Shown piece by piece: positions 53,614 through 63,762 of a stretch of 64,000 nt of DNA. The stretch is from Moraxella sp. (GTDB lineage: Bacteria; Pseudomonadota; Gammaproteobacteria; Pseudomonadales; Moraxellaceae), in the NCBI GenBank assembly GCA_030525825.1, contig JAUNDZ010000004.1:42408-106407 (forward strand). The letters are read 5' to 3'. The translations under genes and the position numbers were made by a program. The notes beneath the pieces were generated by a model that made no database searches, was not told the DNA's origin, and was given only the letters and a program-made list of their open reading frames with translations. Position 1 is the first letter of the stretch. Each line of letters starts with the position of its first letter.

Positions 53614-55458
53614 TTAGTCTTTTTTGCGACCCAGACGCTTGCGTTCGTTCTCGGTCAGATAACGCTTGCGGATACGGATGGATTTTGGCGTTACTTCAAC
53701 CAGCTCATCATCTTCGATGAATTCTAGTGCCTGTTCCAGCGTGTATTCTAGTGCAGGGGTTAGGATAATCGCATCATCCGAGCCAGACGCACGAATGTTG
53801 GTCAGCTGCTTGGCTTTGGTTGGGTTCACCACCATGTCGTCAGAACGAGAGTTGATGCCCACAATCATGCCTTCATAGACTTCAAGCTGTGGCTTGGCGA
53901 ACAGACGACCACGCTCTTGTAGGCTGAACAGGGCATACCCTAAGCAAGTACCTGTTACCATAGATACCAGCACACCGTTTTGGCGTTTTGCCACCGCACC
54001 TTCTTTGGCAGGACCATAGTGGCTAAAACTGGAAGTCATGATGCCCGTGCCTGATGTCATGGTCAAAAATGCCGAACGAAAACCAATCAAACCACGAGAC
54101 GGCACAGTCGCTTCAATACGGATACGACCTTTGCCATCAACTTCCATATTGGTCAGCTCGCCCTTGCGTTCGCCCATCTCTTGCATGACCGCACCTTGAT
54201 GCTGCTCTTCGACATCAAAAGTAACATTCTCATAAGGCTCGCACATCACGCCATCAATCTCTTTCATGATGACCTGCGGACGAGATACGCCCAGCTCAAA
54301 GCCTTCACGACGCATGTTCTCAATCAGTACAGACAAATGCAACTCGCCACGACCCGACACCTTGAATTTCTCTGGGCTGTCGGTATCTTCAACACGCAAA
54401 GCGACATTATGAATCAGCTCACGGTCAAGTCGCTCACGGATATTACGAGAAGTAACAAACTTACCTTCTTTACCTGCAAATGGTGAGTCGTTGACTTGGA
54501 AAGTCATCGATACGGTCGGCTCATCAACCGACAACGCAGGCAATGCTTCAACATTCGCAGGGTCGCAGATGGTGTCTGAGATGTTTAGGCTGTCTAGACC
54601 TGTAACACAGACAATATCGCCCGCCTGTGCAAAATCAACATCAACACGCTCCAGCCCATGATAACCCATGATTTTTAGGATACGACCATTACGCTTATTG
54701 CCATCTTTATCAATCACGGTAACAGGCGTGTTGGTCTTTACCGAACCACGCTGAATGCGACCCACACCAATCACACCCACAAAGCTGTTATAGTCTAGGC
54801 TTGAGATTTGCATTTGGAATGGACCATCAACATCGACCTTTGGCGGCTCGACGATGTCCACGATGGTCTCAAACAGCGGTGTCATGTCGCTGGCAAGATT
54901 ATCTGGTTCAAGACCTGCGATGCCATTGATGCCTGATGCATAGACGATGGGGAAATCAAGCTGCTCATCGGTCGCACCTAGGCTGTCAAACAGGTCAAAC
55001 ACTTGGTCAATCACCCAGTCAGCACGGGCGGCAGGCTTGTCAATTTTATTGATGATGACAATCGGTTTTAGCCCACGAGCGAACGCTTTTTGTGTAACAA
55101 AACGAGTCTGTGGCATCGGACCTTCTTGGCTATCAACCAACAGCAGCACGCAGTCCACCATCGACATCACACGCTCCACTTCACCACCAAAGTCGGCGTG
55201 ACCGGGGGTGTCCACGATGTTGATGCGGTACTCAGTGCCTGTGCGATCATCGGTCCAACGAATGGCGGTGTTTTTTGCCAAGATGGTGATACCCCTTTCG
55301 CTTTCTAGGGCGTTAGAGTCCATCACTCGCTCAATCTCGCCTGAACGCTCGCCTAAGGCACCAGATTGTTGCAATAGTTTATCAACCAAAGTCGTTTTAC
55401 CGTGGTCAACGTGGGCAATGATTGCGATGTTACGCAAATGCTTAATGTCGTCTGCCAT
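53614..55458 (-). CDS. typA: Ribosome-associated GTPase TypA/BipA
   Basis: Translational GTPase of the EF-G family, involved in ribosome assembly and stress adaptation. The 614 residues show G1 AHVDHGKTT, G3 DTPGHADFGGE and G4 NKIDKP, then beta-barrel, EF-G domain III/V equivalents and the BipA-specific C-terminal domain ending RKRYLTENERKRLGRK. Length equals the family norm (607 in E. coli). A separate terminator follows. Confidence 0.96.
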   Translation of the reverse strand: MADDIKHLRNIAIIAHVDHGKTTLVDKLLQQSGALGERSGEIERVMDSNALESERGITILAKNTAIRWTDDRTGTEYRINIVDTPGHADFGGEVERVMSMVDCVLLLVDSQEGPMPQTRFVTQKAFARGLKPIVIINKIDKPAARADWVIDQVFDLFDSLGATDEQLDFPIVYASGINGIAGLEPDNLASDMTPLFETIVDIVEPPKVDVDGPFQMQISSLDYNSFVGVIGVGRIQRGSVKTNTPVTVIDKDGNKRNGRILKIMGYHGLERVDVDFAQAGDIVCVTGLDSLNISDTICDPANVEALPALSVDEPTVSMTFQVNDSPFAGKEGKFVTSRNIRERLDRELIHNVALRVEDTDSPEKFKVSGRGELHLSVLIENMRREGFELGVSRPQVIMKEIDGVMCEPYENVTFDVEEQHQGAVMQEMGERKGELTNMEVDGKGRIRIEATVPSRGLIGFRSAFLTMTSGTGIMTSSFSHYGPAKEGAVAKRQNGVLVSMVTGTCLGYALFSLQERGRLFAKPQLEVYEGMIVGINSRSDDMVVNPTKAKQLTNIRASGSDDAIILTPALEYTLEQALEFIEDDELVEVTPKSIRIRKRYLTENERKRLGRKKD

Positions 55459-55612
55459 AAATACTCGTATAAATAAGGATTGCTAATGTTAGCAAAGAAT
55501 AAATAGAATGGGCATTCACCCAAAAAGACGGATTTTCTTATAAGTTAACACAATAAGAAAAGTCAATCATTATAACATGATTTTACCTGCAGTAAAAGCC
55601 AAGCAAGCAAAT

Positions 55613-55644
55613 AAAAAGAACCGCCACTAGGACGGTTCTTTTTA
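55613..55644 (-). terminator. Terminator of the ompA-like gene
   Basis: AAAAAGAACCG and CGGTTCTTTTT form a perfect 11-bp stem around a 9-nt loop, about 22 bp after the stop. Confidence 0.9.
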
Positions 55645-55666
55645 CTACTTAATCATCAAAGATTGA

Positions 55667-56965
55667 TTATTGAACAACCATGTCTTTGGTTTGCTCTACA
55701 GTAGTAGATTTGTTGCCAGTAATCACAGCAATTACACGACGGTTCAATGCACGACCTTCGTCAGTGGTGTTTGGAGCGATTGGTTGGTCGAAACCATAGC
55801 CAACAGCACTTAGGCGGTTAGGTGCAATGCCGAACTCGTTAGATAGCATTGCTTTAACAGCGTTCGCACGAGCTTCTGATAGACGCTGGTTGTACTTAGC
55901 ACTTGAACGGTTGCTGTCTTTAGATGCATGACCTTCGATGACAGCAGTAGCGTTCGGGAACTCTCTCATAGACTGTGCAACCTTTGCAACTTCTTCACGG
56001 AATTGTGGTTTGATTACAGACTGGTCACGGTCAAAGAATACGCGTAGTTCACGGCGTAGTTTCTCATCTACAGTCACGAGTTGTGGGCAGCCGCGTGCAT
56101 CAACAACAACATTGCGTGGCGTACCTGGGCAAGCGTCTAGATGGTTTGGAACACCGTCAAGGTCGTCATCAGCAATCTTATCTTCAACAATTGCTGATTG
56201 ATCAATTGATGGCTGTTCAGGCTGTTCAACTTTAGGCTCTACAGGAGTCGGTGCTTCTACAACAGCAGCTGGTGCTAGGCGACCACCTAGGGTTACTTCA
56301 AGACCCGCTAGAGCTAGACCTTCCCACCATTTGTTGTCGAAGTTATGGATACCACGAACCTCACCACGAAGTGCTAGTGCGTCGTTCACTAGGTAGCGAG
56401 CACCCAGACCGATGTTGCCGATGGTATCTTTTGAGCTGGTAACTTTTGTGCCAGCGGCAACATTTTGACCTGCTTTGATGTCACCATAAGGAGCGTTTGC
56501 TGCGTCGGCAGTATAAGCAACTTGATTCTCAATCTTAGTTTTTTGTTGACCAGCACCAATTAGGGCGTATGGCTTGAATTTGCTGTTAGATTCACCTAGA
56601 CCGATTAGAAAGTTACCGCTGATAGTTTGTTGTTCGGAGTCAAAACGGTTGGCAGGCGTTTCTGCCGATTTATCAGATGCTTGAGCATCTGCACTAGATA
56701 CGCCGTATTCTACTTGTAGTTGAGTAGATGGGGTTAGCTCCACACCAAGTGCAGCACCTACCCAAAGATCGCTCTCAAGAGCAACACCATCGGTAGGTTT
56801 TTGTTGAGCATCAAGGGTCTTACCAGTACGAAGTACTTCGCGTTGTTTGTCGTGAGCTTCATCGTTGTAGTGATAGCCTAGTAGTAGTGGGCTCACAGTT
56901 ACGCCAGCAGAAGCTGCGGTCGCTGCAGTAGCAAGTACTGCTAGAGCGATTTTATTGAATTTCAT
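55667..56965 (-). CDS. OmpA/OprF-family outer membrane protein (Moraxella OMP CD-like)
   Basis: Major outer-membrane protein linking the membrane to peptidoglycan. From the ATG at 56963-56965 (perfect GGAGGA ribosome site) it has 432 residues: a signal peptide cleaved after ASA (about residue 20), an eight-stranded-type barrel (GVTVSPLLLGYHY to GLEVTLGG), a Pro/Glu/Val-rich hinge, a calcium-type acidic repeat (DDDLDGVPNHLDACPGTP) and a C-terminal OmpA domain whose GHASKDSNR ... NQRLSEARA carries the Asp and Arg that grip diaminopimelate. Domain order matches Moraxella catarrhalis OMP CD. The strong ribosome site, terminator and long leader fit high expression. The frame extends 15 codons upstream, without a ribosome site. 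Confidence 0.93.
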   Translation of the reverse strand: MKFNKIALAVLATAATAASAGVTVSPLLLGYHYNDEAHDKQREVLRTGKTLDAQQKPTDGVALESDLWVGAALGVELTPSTQLQVEYGVSSADAQASDKSAETPANRFDSEQQTISGNFLIGLGESNSKFKPYALIGAGQQKTKIENQVAYTADAANAPYGDIKAGQNVAAGTKVTSSKDTIGNIGLGARYLVNDALALRGEVRGIHNFDNKWWEGLALAGLEVTLGGRLAPAAVVEAPTPVEPKVEQPEQPSIDQSAIVEDKIADDDLDGVPNHLDACPGTPRNVVVDARGCPQLVTVDEKLRRELRVFFDRDQSVIKPQFREEVAKVAQSMREFPNATAVIEGHASKDSNRSSAKYNQRLSEARANAVKAMLSNEFGIAPNRLSAVGYGFDQPIAPNTTDEGRALNRRVIAVITGNKSTTVEQTKDMVVQ

Positions 56966-57158
56966 AACTTCCTCCAAAGGAATGGTTGGTTTTAAAAAAT
57001 TATGTAACATAACATTACCATGTCTTATTCTACCATTAAGTTACCGCCATGCCAACAGTTAATTTCGGCACACAGCCCCTCAATTTAATGAATAGATGTG
57101 CTTAGCCTAGCAGCAAGAAAAGAATTTTACAACCCTTTTCCAATTATTGTTACATAAC

Positions 57159-57186
57159 ATTACATTAAAATGCTGATTATTTACAA
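57159..57186 (-). promoter_or_regulatory. Candidate promoter of the ompA-like gene
   Basis: On the minus strand TTGTAA (57181-57186), 16 bp, TGTAAT (57159-57164), four and five of six consensus bases. The leader would be about 185 nt. The sequence ACATAACATTAC occurs twice in this upstream region, at 57007-57018 and 57152-57163, the second copy overlapping the -10. Confidence 0.35.
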
Positions 57187-57260
57187 TACTGCTTAAATTT
57201 TAAACAACCACCCATCAAAAAAATAAGCAAATATTAATCAGTACCCCATTGTAGCATACT

Positions 57261-58016
57261 TTATGATTTGGCGGTAGGCTTTTGAATAAAAGCCGCTTTC
57301 ATTTCTTTGACTGCTCGGTCAAGCCCCATGAACACCGCATCGGCAATCAGTGAATGACCGATATTAAGCTCATGAATGCCATCAATACCAGCAATGTCCG
57401 CCACATTTTCTCGCGTCAGCCCATGTCCTGCATTGATTAGCAGGACATTGCTTTGCTCTTTGGCGTATTGCACCGCCTGTTTGATGCGATTTAGCTCATC
57501 GCTGACAAGCTCAATATCACCTGACAGCCCTGCTTCGGCATACGCCCCTGTGTGCAGCTCGACGGCATCAGCACCACAGGCGATGGCAGCGTCTATCTGA
57601 TGAGCGTCTGGGTCGATGAATAAAGACACCAAGATGCCTGCTGCTTGTAATTTTTTGGCAAAATCGGGCAGACTGCTTAGATTTGCCACATCAAGCCCGC
57701 CTTCGGTGGTAACTTCTTGGCGTTTTTCAGGCACCAGACACACCCAAGTCGGCTTGACATCCAAGGCGATGGCAAGCATCTCATCAGTTACCGCCATTTC
57801 AAGGTTCATGCGAGTGGCAAGCTGCTCTTTCATGGCATAGACATCAGCATCCTTGATGTGTCTGCGGTCTTCTCGCAGGTGTAGCGTGATGCCGTCCGCC
57901 CCCGCCTGCTCACAGATGAGTGCCGCTTGTATCGGGCAAGGATAGGCAACCCCTCGTGCATTGCGAAGTGTCGCCACATGGTCGATATTAACCCCCAAAA
58001 GTGGTAAATTTGACAT
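57261..58016 (-). CDS. pdxJ: Pyridoxine 5'-phosphate synthase PdxJ
   Basis: Condenses 3-amino-1-hydroxyacetone phosphate with deoxyxylulose phosphate to make pyridoxine 5'-phosphate. The 251 residues form a TIM barrel with the family's [16 protein letters not shown] start, the phosphate and metal-site patches [12 protein letters not shown] and VELHTGAYA, and [11 protein letters not shown] near the end. It is the last gene of the lepA-lepB-rnc-era-recO-pdxJ run, 45 bp after recO. acpS, which often follows, is not here; no terminator is evident. Confidence 0.96.
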   Translation of the reverse strand: MSNLPLLGVNIDHVATLRNARGVAYPCPIQAALICEQAGADGITLHLREDRRHIKDADVYAMKEQLATRMNLEMAVTDEMLAIALDVKPTWVCLVPEKRQEVTTEGGLDVANLSSLPDFAKKLQAAGILVSLFIDPDAHQIDAAIACGADAVELHTGAYAEAGLSGDIELVSDELNRIKQAVQYAKEQSNVLLINAGHGLTRENVADIAGIDGIHELNIGHSLIADAVFMGLDRAVKEMKAAFIQKPTAKS

Positions 58017-58061
58017 AAAAATCCCCTTATGACTTAATTTATTAACAAAACATCCGCTTCG

Positions 58062-58823
58062 CTATGACGACTGCTGATACAGCAGGCTTTGTTGCCATAG
58101 CTTTCGGCTGTGCAGCGGCTTATAATCCAGCAAGTAATTCATGACATCTCGCTGTAGCTGTCCGAACGCTTCTAGCTTTTGATGATAGATTTGCTTATCA
58201 TCTTCTGCCTGACCCATGAGCAGCAAATCACGCCCCAAATAAGACAGTCGGCTCACCCTTTTACCCTCACTTTGTGCCTGATGAATGACTGATGATGTCG
58301 TTGGGATAAAGCCCATCTGTGGCACAAAACGATAATAAACCGCATCATCAATGGGGCTACCTGTACCATCATACATAAAATCAACACTCGCCCCAAGCTC
58401 ATCAAACAACGCTCGCTCAAAGTGTCGCAAGCATACCTTTAAATGCCGAATGTCGTCTGTTGCCCCAAGATTGCCCAAGGATTGTAGCGTCATCATCTCT
58501 TCATGATAGACTTGCCAAAGCGTCGGACAGGCACTCTCCAAAGCCAACAGGCGGCTTAGCACCTCATTCATATATAAGAGTGCGTACTGCACCTGCCCTG
58601 TGATGGGTCGTAGTACCGACTGTGCCGACAGCTGCATCTGAGAGAGAGATTTTAGTTCATTTTTGCCGCCAGCGAACATCTCTAGCAGCACAAAAGACGG
58701 CATACCACGCACACCCACGCCATGCACCAGCCCAAATTCACGACTAAACAACTGATAAATGGCTCGTTTTTCTTGATAAGGTCGAGCGTGCAGAACATAG
58801 GCGGTCAGCGGCTGATTTTTCAT
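58062..58823 (-). CDS. recO: DNA repair protein RecO
   Basis: Recombination mediator that loads RecA on SSB-coated DNA with RecR. The 253 residues have an N-terminal OB-fold (AYVLHARPYQEKRAIYQLFSREFGLVHGVGVRG) and a helical C-terminal part; the zinc-binding cysteines of some RecO proteins are absent, as in enteric RecO. Assignment rests on the N-terminus and on position between era and pdxJ. RecO sequences diverge quickly. Confidence 0.9.
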   Translation of the reverse strand: MKNQPLTAYVLHARPYQEKRAIYQLFSREFGLVHGVGVRGMPSFVLLEMFAGGKNELKSLSQMQLSAQSVLRPITGQVQYALLYMNEVLSRLLALESACPTLWQVYHEEMMTLQSLGNLGATDDIRHLKVCLRHFERALFDELGASVDFMYDGTGSPIDDAVYYRFVPQMGFIPTTSSVIHQAQSEGKRVSRLSYLGRDLLLMGQAEDDKQIYHQKLEAFGQLQRDVMNYLLDYKPLHSRKLWQQSLLYQQSS

Positions 58824-58871
58824 GAATATCTAAACTTACTGAGTTGCTGTCTAACAATGACCAAAAGCCAC

Positions 58872-59876
58872 TTAGTAACCCAAACTGCTCAATGCTCGCT
58901 CGTCATCTGACCAGCCTTTTTTGACTTTCACCCACAGCGTCAGCATGATTTTACGGTCAAACAGCACTTCCATGTCCTTGCGAGCATCGATGCCTACTTG
59001 CTTGATGCGACTGCCTTTATCGCCGATGATGATGGTTTTTTGACCTGCTCGCTCGACGAATATGGTCGCATCAATGAAGGTCATCGCCTTTCGCCATTTG
59101 CCCGTCTCTGGGTCTTTGTGTGCTGGCTCGTCTTTGAAGGTGTCAATCTGCACCGTCAAATCATACGGCACTTCATCGCCTGATTGACGCATGATTTTTT
59201 CTCGGATGATTTCACTCGCCAAAAAACGCTCGGAGCGGTCGGTGATTTGCTCGGCATCAAAGATGGGCGGACGAACAGGCAAAAACTTGCCAATCACTTC
59301 TTTTAAGCGTGGCAAATTATGCCCACGCAATGCCGAGACTGGCACAATGTCCGCAAAATCAAAACTCTCATTAAAGCTGTCAATCACAGGCAGCATCTGC
59401 GACTTATCCTTGATGGTATCAGCCTTGTTGATGACCAGCACCACAGGCAAGCTGGTCGCCGAGAGTTTTTCTAAGGTCAAGAGGTCATCTTCTCGCCACT
59501 GCAAACCATCCACCACAAACAGTACCAAATCCACATCAGACAAGGCAGACACCGCCGCTTTATTCATGCGTTCGTTAATCGCCTTGACTTCTTTGGCATG
59601 GATACCGGGGGTATCGACAAAGACAATCTGCGTATTTTCATCGGTCAAAATGCCGTGAATGCGGTGGCGAGTGGTCTGCGGCTTACGACTGGTGATGGAG
59701 AGCTTTTGTCCAAGCAGATGATTCATCAGCGTGGATTTGCCGACATTAGGACGACCCACAATCGCCACAAAACCCGCCTTAAAGCCGTCTAGGTTTAGCG
59801 TCAGCTCGTCTTTACTGTCTTCAAAAAATGCCGAAATCACATCATCATTATCGGCAGGTGAATGGTTGTCAGTCAT
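58872..59876 (-). CDS. era: GTPase Era
   Basis: Essential 16S rRNA/30S assembly GTPase. The 334 residues show an N-terminal extension of about 30 acidic residues beyond E. coli Era (301), G1 GRPNVGKST, G3 DTPG (FVDTPGIHAKE), G4 NKAD and a C-terminal KH domain (GDKGSRIKQVGIDARKDME-like, with RNA-binding loop). I chose the ATG at 59874-59876 with AGGAA upstream over a TTG at 59897. It follows rnc by 147 bp, a gap with a GC-rich hairpin near 59961-59983 that may attenuate read-through. Confidence 0.95.
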   Translation of the reverse strand: MTDNHSPADNDDVISAFFEDSKDELTLNLDGFKAGFVAIVGRPNVGKSTLMNHLLGQKLSITSRKPQTTRHRIHGILTDENTQIVFVDTPGIHAKEVKAINERMNKAAVSALSDVDLVLFVVDGLQWREDDLLTLEKLSATSLPVVLVINKADTIKDKSQMLPVIDSFNESFDFADIVPVSALRGHNLPRLKEVIGKFLPVRPPIFDAEQITDRSERFLASEIIREKIMRQSGDEVPYDLTVQIDTFKDEPAHKDPETGKWRKAMTFIDATIFVERAGQKTIIIGDKGSRIKQVGIDARKDMEVLFDRKIMLTLWVKVKKGWSDDERALSSLGY

Positions 59877-60023
59877 GTGTTTCCTTATTGGTTTCAATTC
59901 GTGTCATGCGTTGGTACAGCCTATCATAAATACCATAAATCCATGCTATTAAAGCACAAAACCGCCCAATTTAAAAGGCGGATTTGGCAATCTCATCAAG
60001 TTTGGGCGATGGGCTGGCTTGAT

Positions 60024-60794
60024 TTAGGGGTTTTGCGTTTTGTTCAGCTGATTAATCATAAGCTCCGCACACTTTTGTTCAGCGATGCGACGAGACTCCC
60101 CTGTCTGTGTGATGGGCTTGATGCCATCGATATTCACACGACAAGTAACGACAAATACCTGATTGGGAGCATTGCCGATAATCTCATCAAGCTCATAAGT
60201 CGGCAGGGTCATGCGATTGCCTTGCAGCCACTCTTGTAGGCGAGATTTGGCGTCTTTGAGTACTTTTTCTTCACCCACTTCTAAGATGAGCGATTCGTAC
60301 CAAGTTTTCACCAAATTTTTGATAAAACCAATGTCGCCGCTGTCAAGATAGACTGCTGCAACGATGGCTTCCACCGCATCTGCCAAGATGGACGCACGAT
60401 GACGACCGCCGCCCTTTCGCTCGCCCACACCCAAAATCAGATGTCTGGACAATTCAAGCTGCTCGGCAATCTGCACCAAAGTCTCTTGACGGACTAAGGT
60501 TGCACGCATGCGGGTCAATTTGCCTTCATCATGGCGTGGAAAATGCAAAAACAACGCTTCAGCAATCATCATGCCAAGCAGTGCATCGCCCAAGAATTCT
60601 AGCCGCTCATAGCTTTCTTTGGGGTTGTATGAGCGGTGCGTCAAGGCTCGTCTTAAAAGACTTGGGTCGCTAAACTGATAGCCCAGTTTTTCGCACAAGA
60701 TGGGCAGCCCTTGTTCAAAATTGGCAAAATGCGTCAATTTATCCAGCGAAGTTGGCTTGCGTCCTTGAGCCATATTTTTATCTGCTTGGTTCAT
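60024..60794 (-). CDS. rnc: Ribonuclease III
   Basis: Dimeric double-strand RNA endonuclease processing rRNA precursors and many mRNAs. The 256 residues contain the nuclease signature ERLEFLGDALLGMM and a second catalytic patch (LADAVEAIVAAVYLDSG), followed by a C-terminal double-stranded-RNA-binding domain (DAKSRLQEWLQ to GESRRIAEQKCAELMI). I chose the ATG at 60792-60794, with AGGA 7 nt upstream, instead of the TTG at 60809. It follows lepB by 21 bp; RNase III autoregulates this operon in E. coli. Confidence 0.96.
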   Translation of the reverse strand: MNQADKNMAQGRKPTSLDKLTHFANFEQGLPILCEKLGYQFSDPSLLRRALTHRSYNPKESYERLEFLGDALLGMMIAEALFLHFPRHDEGKLTRMRATLVRQETLVQIAEQLELSRHLILGVGERKGGGRHRASILADAVEAIVAAVYLDSGDIGFIKNLVKTWYESLILEVGEEKVLKDAKSRLQEWLQGNRMTLPTYELDEIIGNAPNQVFVVTCRVNIDGIKPITQTGESRRIAEQKCAELMINQLNKTQNP

Positions 60795-60815
60795 CTGTTG
60801 TCCTAACAATCCCTA

Positions 60816-61916
60816 TCAATCAATCGCACCTGCTCGACTAAAGCTCGGTAAATTCAAGCCCGGTTTTTTGTGCATCCAAATATAAGTCGCCTTGCCCGAC
60901 AGATTTGCTTCTGGCACAAACCCCCAATAGCGAGAATCTTGACTGCTGTCTCGGTTGTCGCCCAGCACAAAATACTGATTCTCTGGCACTTTAATCGACC
61001 ATTCTCTGCCTTCTGAAGTGATGACTTCAGGCGATAAATCTCTTAAAAATTCTCCTTGCACTGACGAGTTTAAATCACCCAAATAACGCACCAAATAGCG
61101 ATGCTCGCCCAAAGTCTCTTGATAATAATGAGCAAATGTCTCTTCTTCACGCCCCAATCTGGCACGCTCATCATCGCTTAGCACATGGTTTTGGATTTGC
61201 TTGGGTATCAAGATGTCCAGCAACTCGCCATCAATGGTATGATCAACTTTTTGGGTCGCTACCTGCTCGCCATTGACGGATAAAACGCCATCTTTATAAG
61301 ACACGGTATCGCCTGGTATGCCAATCACTCGCTTGATGAAGTACAAGTCTGGGTTCAAAGGATAGCGGAACACCGCCACATCGCCACGCTCTGGGCTGCC
61401 CGTATCTAGGATTTTGGTGTGGGTGAGCGGCAGACGAAGTCCATAGGAAGTCTTATCCACCAACACAAAATCACCTGTGTGCAAAGTCGGCACCATTGAG
61501 CTTGATGGAATGGTGAACGGCTCAATCACAAAAGACCGCACCAACACGATGAACAGCAATATCGGCAAATACTCATACGCCCAACGCACCAAAAAACTCT
61601 CAGGCTGCCCGTCTTTATCTACTTGGGCAAGCAAAAGTTCTTGTTTGGCACGCTGATGGTTTTCATGTGCTTGCACCACTTCATGATGCACATCGGCAGC
61701 CGGTATAAACGCATCAACATCATCGGTCAAACCGTGCTGTTTTAGGCGGCTTTGCAGCTCTTGATGGGTCTTATCGACCTGTTTTTGTGCCAGTTTGAGC
61801 TTTTTATTGGACAGCTTGACAGCTCGGTGTTGTTTTAGGGCAAATTTATCCACCAACCACACGAGCAAAAAAACAAGGGTTACTGGCACCAGTATTAAGT
61901 TGATGTCAAAGTTCAC
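60816..61916 (-). CDS. lepB: Signal peptidase I
   Basis: Membrane serine-lysine protease cleaving Sec and Tat signal peptides on the periplasmic side. Catalytic Ser140 (SSSMVPTL) and Lys195 (YFIKRVIG) correspond to E. coli Ser90 and Lys145, both shifted by exactly 50. The shift comes from a longer charged cytoplasmic segment (about 28-105, coiled-coil-like) between the first helix (5-23) and the second (about 113-131). The late GDNRDSSQDSRYWG block is intact. It has 366 residues and lies between lepA and rnc in the standard order. Confidence 0.96.
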   Translation of the reverse strand: MNFDINLILVPVTLVFLLVWLVDKFALKQHRAVKLSNKKLKLAQKQVDKTHQELQSRLKQHGLTDDVDAFIPAADVHHEVVQAHENHQRAKQELLLAQVDKDGQPESFLVRWAYEYLPILLFIVLVRSFVIEPFTIPSSSMVPTLHTGDFVLVDKTSYGLRLPLTHTKILDTGSPERGDVAVFRYPLNPDLYFIKRVIGIPGDTVSYKDGVLSVNGEQVATQKVDHTIDGELLDILIPKQIQNHVLSDDERARLGREEETFAHYYQETLGEHRYLVRYLGDLNSSVQGEFLRDLSPEVITSEGREWSIKVPENQYFVLGDNRDSSQDSRYWGFVPEANLSGKATYIWMHKKPGLNLPSFSRAGAID

Positions 61917-61962
61917 AAATCATACCCCAAATCTTTATAAAATCCAAATTGATACCCAAAAA

Positions 61963-63762
61963 TCAGCTATCGACCTTTAACACCGCCAAGAACGCTTCTT
62001 GCGGAATTTCTACCGAGCCGACTTGCTTCATGCGTTTTTTACCTGCTTTTTGTTTTTCAAGCAGTTTTTTCTTACGGCTCACATCACCACCATAACACTT
62101 GGCAAGCACATCTTTACGCATCGCCTTGACGGTTGAACGAGCGATGATCTGACTGCCAATGGCGGCTTGGATTGCCACATCGAACATCTGGCGTGGAATC
62201 AGCTCTTTCATTTTTTCAACCAGCTGACCGCCACGACGACGAGCGTGCTCTTGATGGCAAATCATGGCAAGGGCATCGACTTTTTCGCCATTAATCAGCA
62301 CATCAACACGAGACAGCTTGTCCGCTTGATAACGCTCAAAGCCATAATCAAGCGACGCAAAACCACGAGACGCTGATTTTAGCTTATCAAAGAAATCCAT
62401 CACCACTTCGCCCATCGGAATGTCAAAGACCACCTGCACTTGGCGAGCCATAAACTTCATGTCCACCTGCACGCCACGGCGTTCGATGGCAAGAGTGATG
62501 ACATTGCCCAGATACTCTTGTGGCACTAGGATATGACAGCGGGCAATCGGCTCACGAAACTCGGCAATCACACCCACATCAGGCAGACGAGATGGGTTGT
62601 CCACATAGACGATGTCGCCATTTTTCTTAACCACTTCATAGATGACCGACGGTGCGGTCGTAATCAAATCAAGGTCGTATTCTCGCTCCAATCGCTCTTG
62701 GATAATCTCCATGTGTAGCATGCCAAGAAAACCGCAGCGAAAACCAAAACCAAGAGCATCCGAAGTATCAGGCTCAAAAAACAGTGCCGCATCATTGATT
62801 TGTAGCTTTTGCAATGCTTCACGGAATTTTTCAAAATCACCAGAGTCAATCGGGAACATCCCTGCATATACTTGTGGCGTTACCTTTTGAAAACCAGGAA
62901 TGTTCTCCACTTCTGGTGTCTTGGCAAGCGTGATGGTATCACCCACAGGAGCCCCTTGAATGTCCTTAATGCCTGCAATCACAAAGCCGACTTCGCCTGC
63001 TTGCAACACGCCTGTTTCTAGGCGTTTTGGCGTAAACACACCGATGGAAGTTACCAGATGGCTCTCGCCCGTTGATTTGACAAAAATACGGTCGCCTGTA
63101 CGCACTTGCCCTTCACGCACACGCACTAAAGACACCACGCCTAGATAATTATCAAACCAAGAGTCGATAATCAACGCTTGTAGCGGTGCGTCTCTGTCGC
63201 CTGTCGGTGCAGGAATTTTTTCTACCAAAGTTTGCAAAAGCTCATCAATACCAAGACCTGTTTTGGCTGACACTCGTGGAGCTTCTACCGCTTCGATGCC
63301 GATGATGTCTTCAATCTCTTCAATCACTCGCTCAGGCTCAACTTGCGGCAAGTCAATTTTGTTCAAAACAGGCAAAACTTCAAGCCCCTGCTCAACCGCC
63401 GTATAACAGTTCGCCACACTCTGTGCTTCAACGCCTTGGGCAGCATCCACGACCAGCAACGCCCCTTCACACGCAGCCAGTGAGCGAGACACTTCATAAC
63501 TAAAATCCACATGCCCTGGGGTATCGATGAAGTTTAATTGATATTTTTCGCCGTTTGGATGATTATAATACAGCGTTACCGACTGTGCCTTGATGGTGAT
63601 GCCCCGTTCACGCTCAATGTCCATGCTATCTAGGACTTGAGCCTGCATTTCTCTGTCAGAAAGTCCACCGCACACCTGAATAAAACGGTCAGCAAGTGTA
63701 CTTTTGCCGTGGTCGATGTGAGCAATGATTGAAAAATTACGAATGTGAGTAAGGTCTGTCAT
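61963..63762 (-). CDS. lepA: Elongation factor 4 LepA
   Basis: Ribosome-bound translational GTPase affecting initiation and back-translocation. The 599 residues match the family exactly: G1 [10 protein letters not shown]3 [12 protein letters not shown]4 NKIDLP and the LepA-specific C-terminal domain ending with [18 protein letters not shown]. It is the first gene of the lepA-lepB-rnc-era-recO-pdxJ cluster, 46 bp ahead of lepB. Confidence 0.97.
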   Translation of the reverse strand: MTDLTHIRNFSIIAHIDHGKSTLADRFIQVCGGLSDREMQAQVLDSMDIERERGITIKAQSVTLYYNHPNGEKYQLNFIDTPGHVDFSYEVSRSLAACEGALLVVDAAQGVEAQSVANCYTAVEQGLEVLPVLNKIDLPQVEPERVIEEIEDIIGIEAVEAPRVSAKTGLGIDELLQTLVEKIPAPTGDRDAPLQALIIDSWFDNYLGVVSLVRVREGQVRTGDRIFVKSTGESHLVTSIGVFTPKRLETGVLQAGEVGFVIAGIKDIQGAPVGDTITLAKTPEVENIPGFQKVTPQVYAGMFPIDSGDFEKFREALQKLQINDAALFFEPDTSDALGFGFRCGFLGMLHMEIIQERLEREYDLDLITTAPSVIYEVVKKNGDIVYVDNPSRLPDVGVIAEFREPIARCHILVPQEYLGNVITLAIERRGVQVDMKFMARQVQVVFDIPMGEVVMDFFDKLKSASRGFASLDYGFERYQADKLSRVDVLINGEKVDALAMICHQEHARRRGGQLVEKMKELIPRQMFDVAIQAAIGSQIIARSTVKAMRKDVLAKCYGGDVSRKKKLLEKQKAGKKRMKQVGSVEIPQEAFLAVLKVDS

